NCBI GenBank assembly: GCA_017163975.1
Contig: JAFFSR010000087.1
Span: forward strand, 372,001-436,000
From: Anastatus disparis
Taxonomy: Eukaryota > Arthropoda > Insecta > Hymenoptera > Eupelmidae
DNA length: 64,000 nucleotides
Direction of reading: 5' to 3'
The first letter of the stretch is position 1, and each line of letters opens with the position of its first letter. Position numbers and translations under genes: made by a program. Below, piece after piece: positions 34,661 to 47,045 of the stretch. The notes beneath the pieces were generated by a model. That model was given only the letters and a program-made list of their open reading frames with translations. It was not told where the DNA came from and did no database searches.

Positions 34661-35340
34661 CACAAAGATACGACTGGAAGGTGATTACTCAAATCAACGC
34701 CTTTAAACTGCTTTCGAGGTACGTAAACGTACTGATATTCGTCATCGGGGAAGATGTAAGCACGAAAACGACAATTATCTGGAGTATTTTGTTTTGAATC
34801 TAGAAAAAGGTATCCAAATGGCCGTGAGGTGGCGTCCCAGTACGCCTCTTGTAAGAATCGTGGAGCTTCAGGACAGAGTTGGCGCGAAAGATGTTGTATC
34901 TGTGTACGATCGCGTAAATTTCTAAACACGATCATGTATTGTGCGTTGAGCGAAATGTCTCGTTGGCCTTTTCCTTGATAAAATATATTCTGTGTAATAA
35001 ATATGACGCTTAGGTTATTGTGATGACTCCCCTTTGTGAATAAGTTGACAATGGCGTTACTTGAGGATGATTCACGCATCAGATCATCCAATATTAATAA
35101 CTTTGGGCGTGAGTCACCAGCGTAGTCCGTACATTGAGGAAGCCCCTCGCGAAATTCTATATGTCTCTCAAGCTCTTTATAACCTGCCTGCCATTCAGCG
35201 TAGTAAACAATCACGCGGTCAAAACGTGTGTCACTTATACGATCGATGTATTTTAGAAATTTTTTTACAAACACTGTTTTGCCACAACCGGTAGGTCCGC
35301 AAAGCATAGATGTCCACGGGTGTTTCCATCTAATATCCAT
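34660..35340 (-). CDS. FtsK/HerA-type (A32-like) DNA-packaging ATPase
   Basis: An intact 226-aa frame. Walker A is GPTGCGKT (residues about 15-22) and Walker B LLILDDLM. A sensor-like NLSVIFITQNIF and arginine-rich FRNLRDRTQIQHL follow. In Polintons, adenoviruses and large DNA viruses this ATPase pumps the genome into capsids. The Met at 35340 is the first in frame and follows an 84-bp gap from the small upstream ORF. In Polinton 2 a TAG interrupts it. Confidence 0.93.
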   Translation of the reverse strand: MDIRWKHPWTSMLCGPTGCGKTVFVKKFLKYIDRISDTRFDRVIVYYAEWQAGYKELERHIEFREGLPQCTDYAGDSRPKLLILDDLMRESSSSNAIVNLFTKGSHHNNLSVIFITQNIFYQGKGQRDISLNAQYMIVFRNLRDRTQIQHLSRQLCPEAPRFLQEAYWDATSRPFGYLFLDSKQNTPDNCRFRAYIFPDDEYQYVYVPRKQFKGVDLSNHLPVVSL

Positions 35341-35424
35341 GACTTACTGCTATACCAACTACTATTCTTCTTTGAAACTGTTAGAACACTAAACGTTCCA
35401 ACAAAAAACACTGATAGTTATAGT

Positions 35425-35631
35425 TTATGACTTTGTAAAATCCATGTACCTTTTCACCAACACAGCTTCAATAATTTTACCAATTCTCTCGATCCTCCAT
35501 CTAAAGTGTACCCGATCTCGTGCCGCTTCTTCCCACTCGCCACGCCGTGCAGCACGACTGGCGTAATTCCACACGTGTAATATAAGAATACTCGGTGAGT
35601 TGGGATCAAATCTCACACTTTTTTTCTCCAT
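35425..35631 (-). CDS. Small 68-aa hypothetical Polinton protein
   Basis: Starts at ATG 35631 (MEKKSVRFDPNSPS) and is rich in Arg, Glu and Trp (RRGEWEEAARDRVHFRWRI). Family not recognised. It lies between PolB and ATPase in both Polintons. In Polinton 2 a base is lost from its A-run, breaking the frame. Position conservation argues that it was a gene in the ancestor. Confidence 0.5.
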   Translation of the reverse strand: MEKKSVRFDPNSPSILILHVWNYASRAARRGEWEEAARDRVHFRWRIERIGKIIEAVLVKRYMDFTKS

Positions 35632-35655
35632 ATTACCAGAGCTGTCTGCTGACAA

Positions 35656-36006
35656 AGCTAAAGTTTTTCTGGAGTCTACGACAATCTTGTGATCGCGGTG
35701 GGGCCCCCGCGCGGTCGCTCGCGTGTCCGCGAGAGCGTTGAAGAAGAGCTCGTCCTCCCACTGTCGTAATATTAACGCACGCCGCTTGCGAGCGCTACAG
35801 AAAAGCTAGCTTTTTAGTGCATGCGCGATTATCTCCCACAACCGTGAGCGCGTTAGAGACGAGCTCGTCCCCCCCCCCCCCCACCACTGCAATATTACCT
35901 CTCTCCCCCTACCACTCACGGTCTCACGAGCGTTTAGGATTGGAAATTGTTCTGCGCATGCGTTCTTATCATTGTATACCTGCTCAGACGATGTAGAGTT
36001 CAGTCG
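35656..36006. promoter_or_regulatory. GC-rich spacer between PolB end and small ORF
   Basis: 350 bp, GC-rich, with gagctcgtcc twice (near 35745 and 35861), a C13 run near 35870, and cgcgctcacgg-type words. It is conserved in Polinton 2 (54891-55257). A promoter for the virion-gene block is plausible, but no motif proves it. Confidence 0.35.
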
Positions 36007-39000
36007 TTAACTGTGTCTGCATCCGTACGGGTAGCTTTTTTTCAACCCGACAAATCTTCTTTTACCATATACGGTTTTACAAGTTTTCGTCTCTGTAAGT
36101 GATAATACTTCGTGAAAATCTGTCTTTCTTATTGCCGATGAAGATATAATAATTTCGTCCGTGTTACCCGATATTAACTCGCGTATACTTTGATAATTAA
36201 TTTTTTGACTATTTGAATGATTTAGTCTTATACCTTTAATTTTACATACTGTTTGTTTAGAACCATCTGGAAGTTTACACTTGTACGCTTAAAATTTTGG
36301 CCCATCAGAGGCAAAAGGTGATATGTATGTACCAACACCTTTCGCCGCTAATTCATCAGTAAGTTCACCAAGCAGTGTACCGATCGGCAAATCGTGTTTG
36401 TCGTTCTTACTGACATAGAAAACGGAGTCTGTGTCGCAGTACAGTGCACGCGATCCTAGTTTGTTCAAATAATCAAAAAGTTTAAGCCGGGCTTGTGCTG
36501 TTGTGAAAGCTGCAATTACAACACTTGTCGTGCGTGACTGCAGGAGAGCTTCATCCTGATACTGCCAGTTCACGTACAATACCTGATCGTTGACTGGGAT
36601 GATACTGTTTACAACCACTTCAGCATTGGTAAGTAGTTCTGTCGATCTTGCTAGTTCTGTAACAACCTCTGTTTTAGCCATATTCTCTCGTTGCGCGAGC
36701 TTCGCCCATAACGAGTTTAAACATAGTTTAGCAACCGATCTTAAACCCGCATTAAAATTTATATCAGTTTTACTTAGACGAATACCCTCTTCACGTTCAA
36801 AGTTTTCTATATATCGGTCCTTATGATCTTCGGTAATACACTCTGACGGGTAACCAGAAGCCTCGGTTTTTTGTTTAAAGAATTCATCGATGTACTCGGT
36901 AAAAATATCACCTGTTCGCGTGACAGGATTATATTGTACCATCTCATATTGCCATATTTCGTAAACGTTTTGAATCACGTATCCTATTTCTACAGCTTTT
37001 TTAAGCTCTTCCGACACCCATGTTCCGTGTAATACCCGATCTATTGAATTATCGTGCATACAATCCATTTGAATCATTTGTTCACAGCACGTACGGCAAA
37101 GAGGAGAAATTAATTTTCTATGCATTTTAACTGGTAAAACAGGGTGATACAAATTTCCGGGCGGGAGTACATCACACATGATAAGACCTTCAACGTTACT
37201 GATGTCGTTGTTAACCCCTATGAGAGTTTAAGTTTCATTACCCACATATAACGTTGGATGAACCACAGGATATTCACCTCGTTTAAAAATGTATGGATAT
37301 AATGAACATACATCAACGTATTTAATTTTTTCATCACCCTCACACTCGTATAATTTTATCGTGTTACCAGTTCTACCACCGAAAAATGCATCACGGGGGT
37401 CCAGCGGTTTACGATAAACAATATCGATATTCGCATCTATATATTCTCTCAATTCGTGGTTACGTGAAATTTCCCGCTCAAATTCGCAACCCCATATTTC
37501 AATGAGTGTATAATTGCCTGTTTTAATTTTTAAAGATATAGCACATGTTCTTTCATATCTGTCGTCAAGCGATTCGCCTGATGATAATGTTTCATTACTA
37601 TTTATTCTGTAACATCGTGGATATCCATGCCAGTAGCGCCCATAAAATTGAAGAACTGTACCATTATGATCCTCATCTGTTCGTGGTAGAGCGTATCCAT
37701 CAACAAGAATACCTTCAATAAGTCTCCTCTCGCGTCCATGCCCTACATGCTCGATTCGACACTGTAGAACCTTTTGTTCCATTCAATAAAGCCATTGTAT
37801 AGCTTTAATGGATTGATTATCAGCCATTCTGTACCCTCTCACAGGCATAACACCTATTTGATTTTTTTTTAAAAACTTTTTCCTGTAAACACGCATACAC
37901 GATGAAGCTATGGTTGTGCACTCTTCGAATGGGTCTACATTAACCTTCATGAAATTTTTTCGAAATTCTAAACAGGCCTCTCTCAGTATTTTAACATCTT
38001 GTTTACAATATTTTACGATTTCTTCTTGGAAATTAAATATGTATCCTGCATCTGTCTGTCGAGTATACCATTCTATAAATTTTTCTCTTTCTTTACCGTT
38101 CATACCATCGACACCGTACATATCTAGGCTCGGTAAAGGACCGATATATAATTGGTTTTCTTCTGTGTTAAATAAATGTGGAAAAGTTCCTTTTTCTATA
38201 TCTGACAACCCGTAAGCTTCCGGTAAATTACATAGTGGCATATGAAAATAATTTAAACCATCGATAAATTTAACGCTTGAAATTTGCATCAGAATTATTT
38301 TGGAACCGTTTAAAATCACTGTTGGTTTCTCCCGTGAACAATGGTTTTCTACGATATACTTGAATACAAATTGACAATCAAACCCTTGCGAATTGTGTGC
38401 TATACAAATAACTTTTTTAAACTTTTCACGTCGTGATAGAGCTAACCCGATAAATTGTTTTACTGGATCTTTTTGAAATACAAATTCACGAATACCACAC
38501 TCTTCACACATATTTGATATATTAGTATCCTCTAGACAAAAACTACAAACTTGTTGTACAACACACAGGTTAGGTACATGTATTTTTTTATTTTCATTAC
38601 CTAACACAGAAAGAGTTTGTTGTGTTTCAAAATCATAAAATAAATATAATATTTTAGATCTTTCCTTACCTTGCTCTATAGGCTGAATATAGCAAAAGTG
38701 GTTGATCGGCAGCCGTTTGTTACAAATGTCACAAAATACAACTCCGCATTCATGTTTTTCACCGCGGTTTTTTACACGGATAGTTTTACAACAAATTTGA
38801 CAAATTTTCACCGCTTTACAAACACTTACGTTTCTTTTAAACGATCCTGATTTCAAATGGTTCTCGAAACATGTATTACCAAAAAACTCTTTAAAGCAAT
38901 TTAAGCACTTTTTTATATCCGCACTGTTGTCACAAACTGGTGATTGCATGCACTTAAAACATCTATTAGAACATCTATGATCCATAGCGAACTTGTAACT

Positions 39001-39010
39001 TTTATTACGC
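36007..39010 (-). pseudogene. polB: Protein-primed DNA polymerase B, N-terminus deleted, three stops
   Basis: Replicates the Polinton. It begins at the deletion join near 39010, in a Cys-rich zinc-binding region (CSNRCFKCMQ, CQICCKT). Exonuclease motifs are LYLFYDFETQQ, IAHNSQGFDCQF and YCKQDVKIL. Polymerase motifs are DVCSLYPYIF, AKLCLNSLWAKLAQ and ALYCDTDSVFYV. In-frame stops: TGA at 37780-37782, TAA about 37228, TAA about 36286. The reading ends at 36007. The usual Gly before KLAQ is Ala here, while Polinton 2 has the Gly. In frame, the ORF runs through the join to 39135, so the first ~40 residues are not PolB. Confidence 0.92.
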
Positions 39011-39019
39011 GAGGGTGAT

Positions 39020-39436
39020 GGAGAGGACCCTAATTCTCTCCCCGCGCTAGAGCCGGCAACTGTACCGCGGGAACCGATCGGATACATACATCTTGTGATG
39101 ATTCGACGGATGCGGATGTACCCGCAATTCCGCAATTTTGACTTCTCCGGTTTCGGCGATAATACGCTGGTGGTCCTCCTATTATGGGCGGACCACTGGC
39201 GTTTTCATTCCTATGAACACCTGGTGGTGTTGGACGATTTTTGTCGGCGGCGAAGCCGTGAGCCAAGCTCACTGGAGTGGCGTCCACGACCATTTATTAA
39301 CGTCGCGCTAAACACCGCCGTTACCTCGGACCCGGTGTATCAAGAAATATTCTTGACAGCAACACACTGGGCGAGGATGTTTTGTTGTCGGTATGAAGTG
39401 GCCGTGCGACTTCGCCGTCGACGGTTTGAATATTAA
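39020..39436 (+). CDS. Conserved terminal ORF of unknown function
   Basis: A frame on the strand opposite to the other Polinton 1 genes, at the PolB end (MRMYPQFRNFDF ... RLRRRRFEY). The same frame is in Polinton 2 (47795-48265), longer at its start. An overlapping antisense frame is also open in both. By eye most differences between the copies change the amino acid in either frame, so there is no sign of selection for protein. It may be an old gene, or non-coding terminal DNA. Confidence 0.35.
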   Translation, partial: GEDPNSLPALEPATVPREPIGYIHLVMIRRMRMYPQFRNFDFSGFGDNTLVVLLLWADHWRFHSYEHLVVLDDFCRRRSREPSSLEWRPRPFINVALNTAVTSDPVYQEIFLTATHWARMFCCRYEVAVRLRRRRFEY

Positions 39437-39745
39437 ATTTGTGTGTATTTGTGTAAAGTGAAAAACTGAAACTCAAAAAAAATAAAGTGTTTTTAAAAAA
39501 GTGAAAAACTGTGAAACTGTGTTTTAAAAACTAATACAGTGTAAAAAACTGTGTTGTGTATTTGTGTAAAGTGAAAAACTGTGAAACTAAAAAAAAAAAA
39601 AAAAAAAACAGTGGTTGAAAAAAAAAGTGTTTTAAAAAACTAATAGAGTGCAAAAACTCATGGAAGTGCAAGGCGTCCAAAAAAACTGTTGATGCTGATA
39701 AAAAAAAATGGTAAGTACCTTTTTTTTTAATTTATAAATTTTTAA
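39437..39745. repeat. Degenerate tandem repeats of gtgaaaaactgtga
   Basis: Words such as aaagtgaaaaactgtgaaac and gttttaaaaaactaata recur. The matching block in Polinton 2 (47330-47790) has two ~135-bp units. Confidence 0.7.
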
Positions 39746-39746
39746 A

Positions 39747-39828
<82 letters not shown>
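39747..39828. repeat. (GT)n microsatellite
   Basis: About 41 GT units. Polinton 2 has an interrupted (CA)n at the same place, so the tract is part of the element. Confidence 0.98.
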
Positions 39829-39831
<3 letters not shown>

Positions 39832-39837
39832 TAAATC

Positions 39838-39909
39838 AGGGTACCACTATGGAGTGTCATAACAAACTCCTCCGACCCTTCCGCACAAGACATTATAATA
39901 ATATATGTA

Positions 39910-39986
<77 letters not shown>

Positions 39987-40106
39987 GTATATGACGGTGT
40001 CATAGTGGGTCATCCCGCTCCTGATGTCGCTCGGAGGTCATTCACCTCTGCGGAGGGTCAGGAGTGGGGGTTTGTTGTGACGCGCCATAGTGGTACCTAT
40101 ACTACT
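39838..40106. repeat. Polinton 1 right TIR with nested inverted copy and (AT)n
   Basis: The true end is 39985-40106. Inward, ggtaccactatggagtgtca at 39840 is a second, inverted copy of the terminal ~50 bp. An (AT)n tract (39915-39980) lies between them, so the end is a large imperfect palindrome. Polinton 2 has the same layout. Confidence 0.88.
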
Positions 40107-40224
40107 ATTATCTAAGGATTCATTTCATATAGTTTTTTATATACCTTTCAGGAAAATTGACAGAGATTTCCAAAGCTAAAGTTAAAGTAAGAGTTAATTT
40201 TTGAAAACCCGCTACTGCTGCGCA

Positions 40225-40572
40225 AGAGATTTGACAACGTTGCGTATGCATAACATAAGTTTTGAATTGAAAGATAGTATTTTTCTGCTAAACTTAACCT
40301 ACAAATAGAAAAGCTGCGTTGTCAAATTTCATTCAACATATTATCGAACTTAAATTAATTTATAATAAATTAAATAACATTTTAAAATGTTTTATTTAAT
40401 AAATAAAATCGTTTAAATGTAATTTGAATAATATATTCCATCTTTAAGTGCCATTCAAAGAACTTTTTGTTGAAAAATATTTCATTACTTTAAGTTAGCA
40501 GCGATCCTTCTTTCCTATGTTAAAGCATAGGGTACCCCTCTGACTCTTCACCTCCCCGCATGACACCATTGA
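40225..40572. repeat. Repeat family B, copy 2 (inverted)
   Basis: Reverse complement of 20330-20652. It extends past the point where copy 1 is cut, with tgcgtatgcataacataag at the left. 40113-40224 before it holds nothing recognised. Confidence 0.8.
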
Positions 40573-42333
40573 ACATCCTTAAATTACTTTATCTAAACAA
40601 TTTATGTGCATACATATAAAAATTAATTTGTTTTTAAATGTTATTCAATAATGCAAAAGATAAGTACAGTGGCTTGCTAAATGAAGTTGAAATTTTAATT
40701 AAAGATACGAAATTAGAAAATCTAATACTCTTATTGAATTCTTAATATTATTACTATAATTATTATTATAGCTGCGGAAATGCATTAAAAAATGAGTGTC
40801 TAAAAAGAAGTTTGACATCCTCTTCAGAAGTTTAATGTATTTTATTTATTTTCTTCTGTAATCTATGACATAATTATAAGCATACTTCAACACTTGTCAA
40901 ATGAAATTACGTCATATAATGTACTAAATTACGTTCAAAAGCGCATAATGCATCATTTTCTTTTAAGTAGAAATGAATAAAAGTTTTATCTGAACAAATT
41001 TATTGGAGCATAAAATGAAGAGGAAACCGGGTCTAAAGCCACAAATATTTTTTTAGGTCTTTTAATTATTTTTTTCGTGTTTTCACCAACAAAAATTTTC
41101 TTCAAATAATTCTTAAATATACATCTAAGTTGTACATAACCTCAAAAGAAATTAATGAAATTTTAAAACGTGATTTTCACCATGTCTTTCAAAACTTTGA
41201 TTTTATTTCTGCATTTCATAGAGCAGGGCACAATACAAATTTTATGTATACTTTTATAATTCACGCAAAATAACTTAAAATGTTTATTTTTTTATTTTTT
41301 CAATAAAATATTAATTTATCCAATGAAATAGTTATTTTAAATTTTTCCAAAAAAATACATTCAAGTCATTTAACGCATTAAAAAAAAATCATTTTGTTGA
41401 AAAAATATTAGTTGAATTTGAGAATGTTATTTCAATCATGTTTTTTGAAAAATTCAAAAAAATTTTATTTCTTAATTTTGTAAAGCAGGGATACAACTTT
41501 TATGTGTTATTATATATTTCTATAATTAATGCAATATTACATGAACTACAAAGAACTATTATTTTTGACATTATTTATCATTATTTTGATAACCTTTACA
41601 TTAAATCAATAAACTTATGTTTTTGAATACACGAATCTTTTTAACAAAGGATAAAAAAATTCATTTTTTTATTACCTAAAATCAAAAAATCAAATAAGAA
41701 ACATTTTATTTACTTATATTAAATTCAAAATAAAAAAAATATCATTTTTTATAAGTTATTCAAAATAATTAATATCAAAATATTTAATAAGCATGAAAAA
41801 GTATGTTTATCGGTTAAATGCAGAGTTTTGAAAAAGTTACAAAAAATGTTAAGAACAACGTTTTTCGCCTTTTACGTTATGTTGAATCAATTATAGAAAC
41901 ATACAAAAATACCTAAAAGTGCTATTAGTTTTTATTGTACAAAATGCAAAAATAAAGTTGTTATTTAATTACTTGAAGTATATTTCTGAATTTCTTCAAG
42001 ATAATTTATTAATAAAAACGTAAGAAAAAAAATAAAACTAGTTCTTATAGCGTTTGTAGGATATTTGAGATTTTTTTTACGAAAATATTATGTGACCAAC
42101 TGTTTCAACATATTTTTTCGGAAAATTAAAAAACAGTTATTCGGTTTTTGACCCGATGCAGTGGTTGTTAAAACGTTGTCCAAAAATGTTAAAGGAAATG
42201 GTTTTTTGCATTACAGGTTTTATCGCACCAATTAAAGAAATATACATGATTATATTAAAGTTGTATCTTATCTGTTCTTTAAAATAGAAAAATGAAGTTG
42301 AATCCAGAAAATAATGAAAATAGTCAATAGTCT
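40573..42333. other. AT-rich spacer
   Basis: About 1.8 kb of A/T-rich DNA. No gene, RNA or clear repeat was recognised. It may be the 5' part of the CACTA-like element whose gene starts at 43038. Confidence 0.4.
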
Positions 42334-42337
42334 TTAA

Positions 42338-42542
42338 GGCGACTTCGGATTTTAGGTTAGGTTTTATTTTTGAGTTTACAAATTACTCTTTCAATATGTA
42401 AAATTTTTCAGATTTTTTAATTTTTCACCATTCTACGAATTATAATAAATGGTGGAAAATTAAAAAATCCAAAAAATTTTAGAAACTGAAAGAGTAATTT
42501 GTAAACTACAAAATGAAATCCAACCGAACTTCCGTAGTCGCC
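42338..42542. mobile_element. 205-bp palindromic MITE with TTAA flanks
   Basis: ggcgacttcggattttaggt at the left mirrors caaccgaacttccgtagtcg on the right, and the middle also pairs (acaaattactctttca). TTAA at 42334-42337 and 42543-42546, as for piggyBac-type insertion. Confidence 0.78.
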
Positions 42543-43037
42543 TTAATAACTTTCTAAAAAATTGTAGTTAAAAATAGTTACTTGAAGTATCTTCATTAAT
42601 TTTTTCACAACAATCCGTTACTAAAAATGTTAAAAAAAAATCGAAAAGTAAAAATAGCTGTTTTTAAGTCTGTAGAACCCAAAATAATATTTGAGGCTTC
42701 AAACTCTGATTCCCCTTGATTTTATGTTCCAACGAATCAATTTTTAGATAGAAAATTTCAAACATTTTAGAGGGTTTCTCACCTTAAAATGTAGAATATC
42801 CTTACAATTTTAAACAAAATTTTTAGAATGTTTTAATTTAAATCATTTTTTACTATAAAAAAAAATAATGAGAAACTTCAAAATCCAAAGAAATTAAAGA
42901 ACAAAAATCTTCATTTTTAAAGTAAGATTTAAAGTAAGAAATGTAATATATTACAACCTTGTATGTTAATTTTTTTCAGTACGGTATAAAATAAAAATTT
43001 ATTTGTGAACATTTTTTAAATTTAAACTATTTTATAG

Positions 43038-45536
43038 ATGGAATCATCTAAAGACCCAGAGCCTAGGACGGAAGACATGCCAGATGAAAATTATGATTTT
43101 CAACAAAATGATGTAAGTTTTAATAAACACTAAGAATGAAATTCCTTTATAATTTAAATTTAAATAATTTTAAATACACTGTTCAAAAAATTGAATTTCG
43201 ATTCCAATATATTCTTGAAATTGTAATTTTTACTTACTATAATTGTATTGTAAAATTAAGATAAAATTATTAATTTTCATACAATTTTATAATAAAATTA
43301 TAGTGAAATTATTAATTTTAATGCACAGTTTGGAAGCAAGTTTTACGTTTTATATTAAATTTCATATTTTTTTAATAGTGTATATATATATAATTTTTAA
43401 AATAAAGTAAAATATTTTTCCCAGGTTTCTCTGCCAAAGTATGAGGTAGTGGAAAATATGGATGTCAGAATTATACTTTCTACAAATGATAGTGAAGTAA
43501 ATATCATTTATTTTGAAAATTATTTAGCTACTCAAGAGATTAAATATTTTATTTTTAAGCTTCTTACATAAGTATTGCATTCATTTCTAGTTTCGAATTT
43601 AAACTTTTGTTTGTGTCTAAATAATAAAAAGTAGTTTGTGCAATGATTAGCTTGCTAAAATTGTATTTGATTTTAAAAATAATTCATATTATAAATATTT
43701 TTTTTCTAGGTTTCAAATACTGAAATACAAGCAACAGATGTAGCTGATTCTTTTGAAAATTATTTTACGGAGGATATTGAATGTTTACGAAAAAGAAATT
43801 CAAAGAATATTCAAGACTTTATTGAAAGCGAAGAATTTTATCAAAAAATTAAAACGCCAGTTGATAAAACTACAGGCGAACTATTCTTGATGATTTTAAT
43901 GTTTGGTTTAGCTAATAGTTTATCAGGTACGGGTTTGACGAATCTCTTCAAGTTGATTAACTCAATATTTGTAGAGCCCATTTTACCAGAATCGAAATAT
44001 ATTATAGATCAACTTCTAAATACGAACGAGAAAGTAGAATTTCATGCATGTTGTAATGAGTGTTCAGCTTATATTGGAAAATTTGGAAATTTACAAGATT
44101 GTAAAAATTGTAAGGTGTGTAATGCTGAATTAAGTATAACGAATCCAAGTGATTGTTGTTTTGTTTTAATCGATCCATCATCACAAATATCAAGTTTATT
44201 ATCTATTTATGAAGATTATTATAGTCAAATTGTAAATCAAAGTTTTCATGAGGATGATTGCTTAAAAGATATTTACAATGGTAAATTATACCGTCAATTT
44301 GTGGAGTCTTTGTCAAAAGAGGATAAAAAAAATTAGTTAGTTTAATTTTTAATACTGATGGAGCGCCTGAATTTAAAAATTCTAAAACGTCTATCTATCC
44401 ATTGTATTTAATGTTCAATGAAATACCAGCTCAGGATAGACTTAATAAACTAATAATATGTGGTATATAGTTCGACAAAAGGAAGGCTGCAATGAGTACA
44501 ATGTTAGCTCCATTTGTCAATCTTATAAACAATTTAACAAAAAATGGCGTCAAATGTTTAATAAACGGATTTGAGCGATTTATTAAACCCTATATACTCG
44601 TAACTTGTGTTGACTCTGTAGCTCGTGCTCCTATCCAGGGAGTCAAACAATTTAATGGTAAATTTGGTTGTAGCTGGTGTCTACACCCTGGGAAGTGGGC
44701 TGCAGGTAGTATGAGATATCCTGTACTTCAAAAAACTCCAACACTCAGAGACCACAAAAGCACGACTACATATATGGTTAATGGGATCCCGGCACACCTT
44801 AAGGATTGTATATCGCATCCCTCTGCTTTTATAAATTTAAAGAAATTTAATGTTATATGGGGATTTACACTCGATTACCTACATTGTTGTCTCGAAGGTG
44901 TTGAAAGACAAATTACCGAGTATATAGTACAACTTATTAATGAAGCAACTTTAAAAATTATTGATGAGAATATAAAAAATATTGCTGTCCCAAATCAAAT
45001 ATCCCTTGCAAATTGTAAGATTCGTAAATCTTAACCACAGCGTACTTATCTTGCAAGAATATGTTTGTAGAGAAAGTTATAAAAAATGTTCTAAAATAGA
45101 AAAAATCTTTTATGATATTTTGACAACGCCAACTTCAAATGTTACTAAAATATCAAACATATTGTACATTGGTAAAGATGAAATTTCAGCTGAATCATGG
45201 TATAGTACATCTGCACGATATTTTAAAAAAATAATCAAAGATGGATATATGTACGCTGTCAAAATCAGTAAATGTTCGGATAATTCTTTTGCGCAACTGA
45301 AAGATGGAAACATAATAAAAATTGTTAATTTTTGTATCGACGATGAAAGCACCGAGATAATGTTATGTAAGTTATTGCAAACAGAGCTTATATTTGGTAA
45401 TCAAATAAGAAAAATTCATGCTATTGAAGACGACATCATTGCTGTACATACAACAAACATAAAAAAAATTTGTGTTCATATTACAGTACATGACAAAGAA
45501 TATGTTTGCGCAGTGCCGAATCTATTGCATTATTAA
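43038..45536 (+). pseudogene. Spliced CACTA/Plavaka-like transposase, decayed
   Basis: Exon 1 is 43038-43112 (donor gtaagt). Exon 2 is 43425-43496 (acceptor cccag, donor gtaaat). Exon 3 starts at 43710 (acceptor tttctag). All joins are phase 0. Exon 3 carries FHACCNECSAYIG and SDCCFVLIDP. It loses frame in an A-run near 44327, then reads NTDGAP, hits a TAG at 44468, then continues with QFNGKFGCSWCLHPG, RYPVLQ and LDYLHCCLEGVERQI. A second shift near 45010 leads to a C-terminus ending CAVPNLLHY. It is shorter than full members, so internal DNA is probably missing. The superfamily call rests on these motifs; moderate certainty. Confidence 0.65.
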
Positions 45537-45642
45537 ATTATTATAGAAGATATATGTATAATTTGTAATTTTATGTACATTATTTTTTATCATTTTATTT
45601 TACGGAAAATCATTATTCAATTTACCTTATTGTATTATTTTA

Positions 45643-45644
<2 letters not shown>

Positions 45645-45709
<65 letters not shown>

Positions 45710-45756
45710 CTATGTTCTGGTTTGGTTTCTGGGAATCAATGTTATTCACAACAGTT

Positions 45757-45793
<37 letters not shown>

Positions 45794-46067
45794 AAAGAAA
45801 TAATCATTCTTATTGGGTAATTTTTAATATTATACCTCTTGTGAACGCGACTTAATCTTTTTTCAGCTAATGAGCAATTAGATCTAAAGAAATAATATTT
45901 CTTTCGGTTATTCTATAATTTATAGGTTGTTGTGAACTTTCTTTCAAAGTACCGGAAAGTAAACTCAAATATATAGGTTTTCCGGTACTTACCGGAAAGT
46001 GTATAAATATATTTTACTTCTGAGAAAATCAACTTATTTTTCTCCATGGTTACCGGAAAATCCACTA

Positions 46068-46142
<75 letters not shown>
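45645..46142. repeat. Simple repeats: two (TA)n tracts and a poly-T
   Basis: (TA)n at about 45646-45708, T-run at 45759-45790, (AT)n at 46070-46142. Between them a ccggtacttaccgg-like motif occurs several times (45950-46065). Open frames here are artefacts. Confidence 0.95.
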
Positions 46143-46145
<3 letters not shown>

Positions 46146-46254
46146 GTATATTATATTTACGAAATCGAATATTTATCATTACGCTGTTGATATAATAAGT
46201 ACGAATGATAAGGCCCTAATTCTCAAAGATCTTGTATAATTTATATATTTTATA

Positions 46255-46461
46255 GGGGAAACCGGGGCAAATCGGACTGAAGCCACTTTATATAAATATA
46301 AGAAGATTAAAATGACTACAAAAAACTTTGACAAAGAAAATAATTTAAAGTAGTAAAATTAAAATCTCAGTGGTAAAATAAATATGTATTATATTTTTTA
46401 TAAAAAAATTTTTTTTATTTTTTATAAACAATGATACCAGTCTGGTTTACCACGGTTCCAC
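46255..46461. repeat. Probable small MITE
   Basis: ggggaaaccggggcaaatcg at the left and ggtttaccacggttccac at the right are imperfect inverses around A/T-rich DNA. 46462-47039 after it shows only a short tatgatttctca triplication near 46838. Confidence 0.45.
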
Positions 46462-47045
46462 TTACGTCATTTTTATATAAACTTTATGTTAATTTCTTAA
46501 ATATAGATATTACAATAAATTTAATAAATTTAATCAAAAACTAATCTCATATGATAATTTATACTCCTTATATTCACTTGAAAAAATATCAGTTCATAAA
46601 ATTATACTATTAGAAAAATATTCAAAATTATTTTATATAATCTTTTTACCATTTAAATTATAAATTATATGATAAGAAAGTTTAACTAATTTTTTATATC
46701 TAACTGAGATAATAAAATACATTTTTTTGAAATATGTTAACATGTACATATTTTCCATAAGTGTCCCTAATTTTCAATTGTGAAAAATGATAAATTATTT
46801 ATAAAAGAATCTACTGGAAAATCAACTGAGAAATCATATGATTTCTCATATGATTTCTCATATGACTTTTTTTAGCAGGGTTAATACCATTATATACATC
46901 ATTCATATATTACAGCTTTCTTGTTACTATTTACTCCTTATTATTATTTTGGCTGCTCCGCTATTTCTCCAAATTCAATAATTTTTCCTATAATATAAAA
47001 ATTAATTTTAGTTTTAGTATTATAGCATTATTTTGTATCAGCATG

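Larger units (their letters stand above)
26255..40106 (-). mobile_element. Polinton/Maverick 1, 13,852 bp, 6-bp target duplication ATTATC
   Basis: The element starts agtagtataggtaccactat and ends with the inverse. ATTATC stands at 26249-26254 and again at 40107-40112, the 6-bp duplication typical of Polintons. Genes read on the minus strand: PolB, small ORF, ATPase, small basic protein, conserved protein, phospholipase A2, integrase, penton, pVI-like, major capsid, VVDIQ protein, protease, 249-aa unknown. Compared with Polinton 2 it lacks the equivalent of about 48230-51891 (PolB N-terminus, a spliced gene and a 338-bp array); the join lies at about 39010. Several genes are also broken by point changes. 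Intact-looking: 249-aa gene, pVI-like, penton, phospholipase, ATPase and the small ORF. Confidence 0.97.

Noticed and set aside
39747..40115. 122-codon ORF of Cys-Val and Ile-Tyr repeats
   Set aside because: It translates the (GT)n and (AT)n microsatellites of the Polinton end.
45573..46190. ORFs of Ile-Tyr repeats
   Set aside because: (TA)n microsatellite artefacts.
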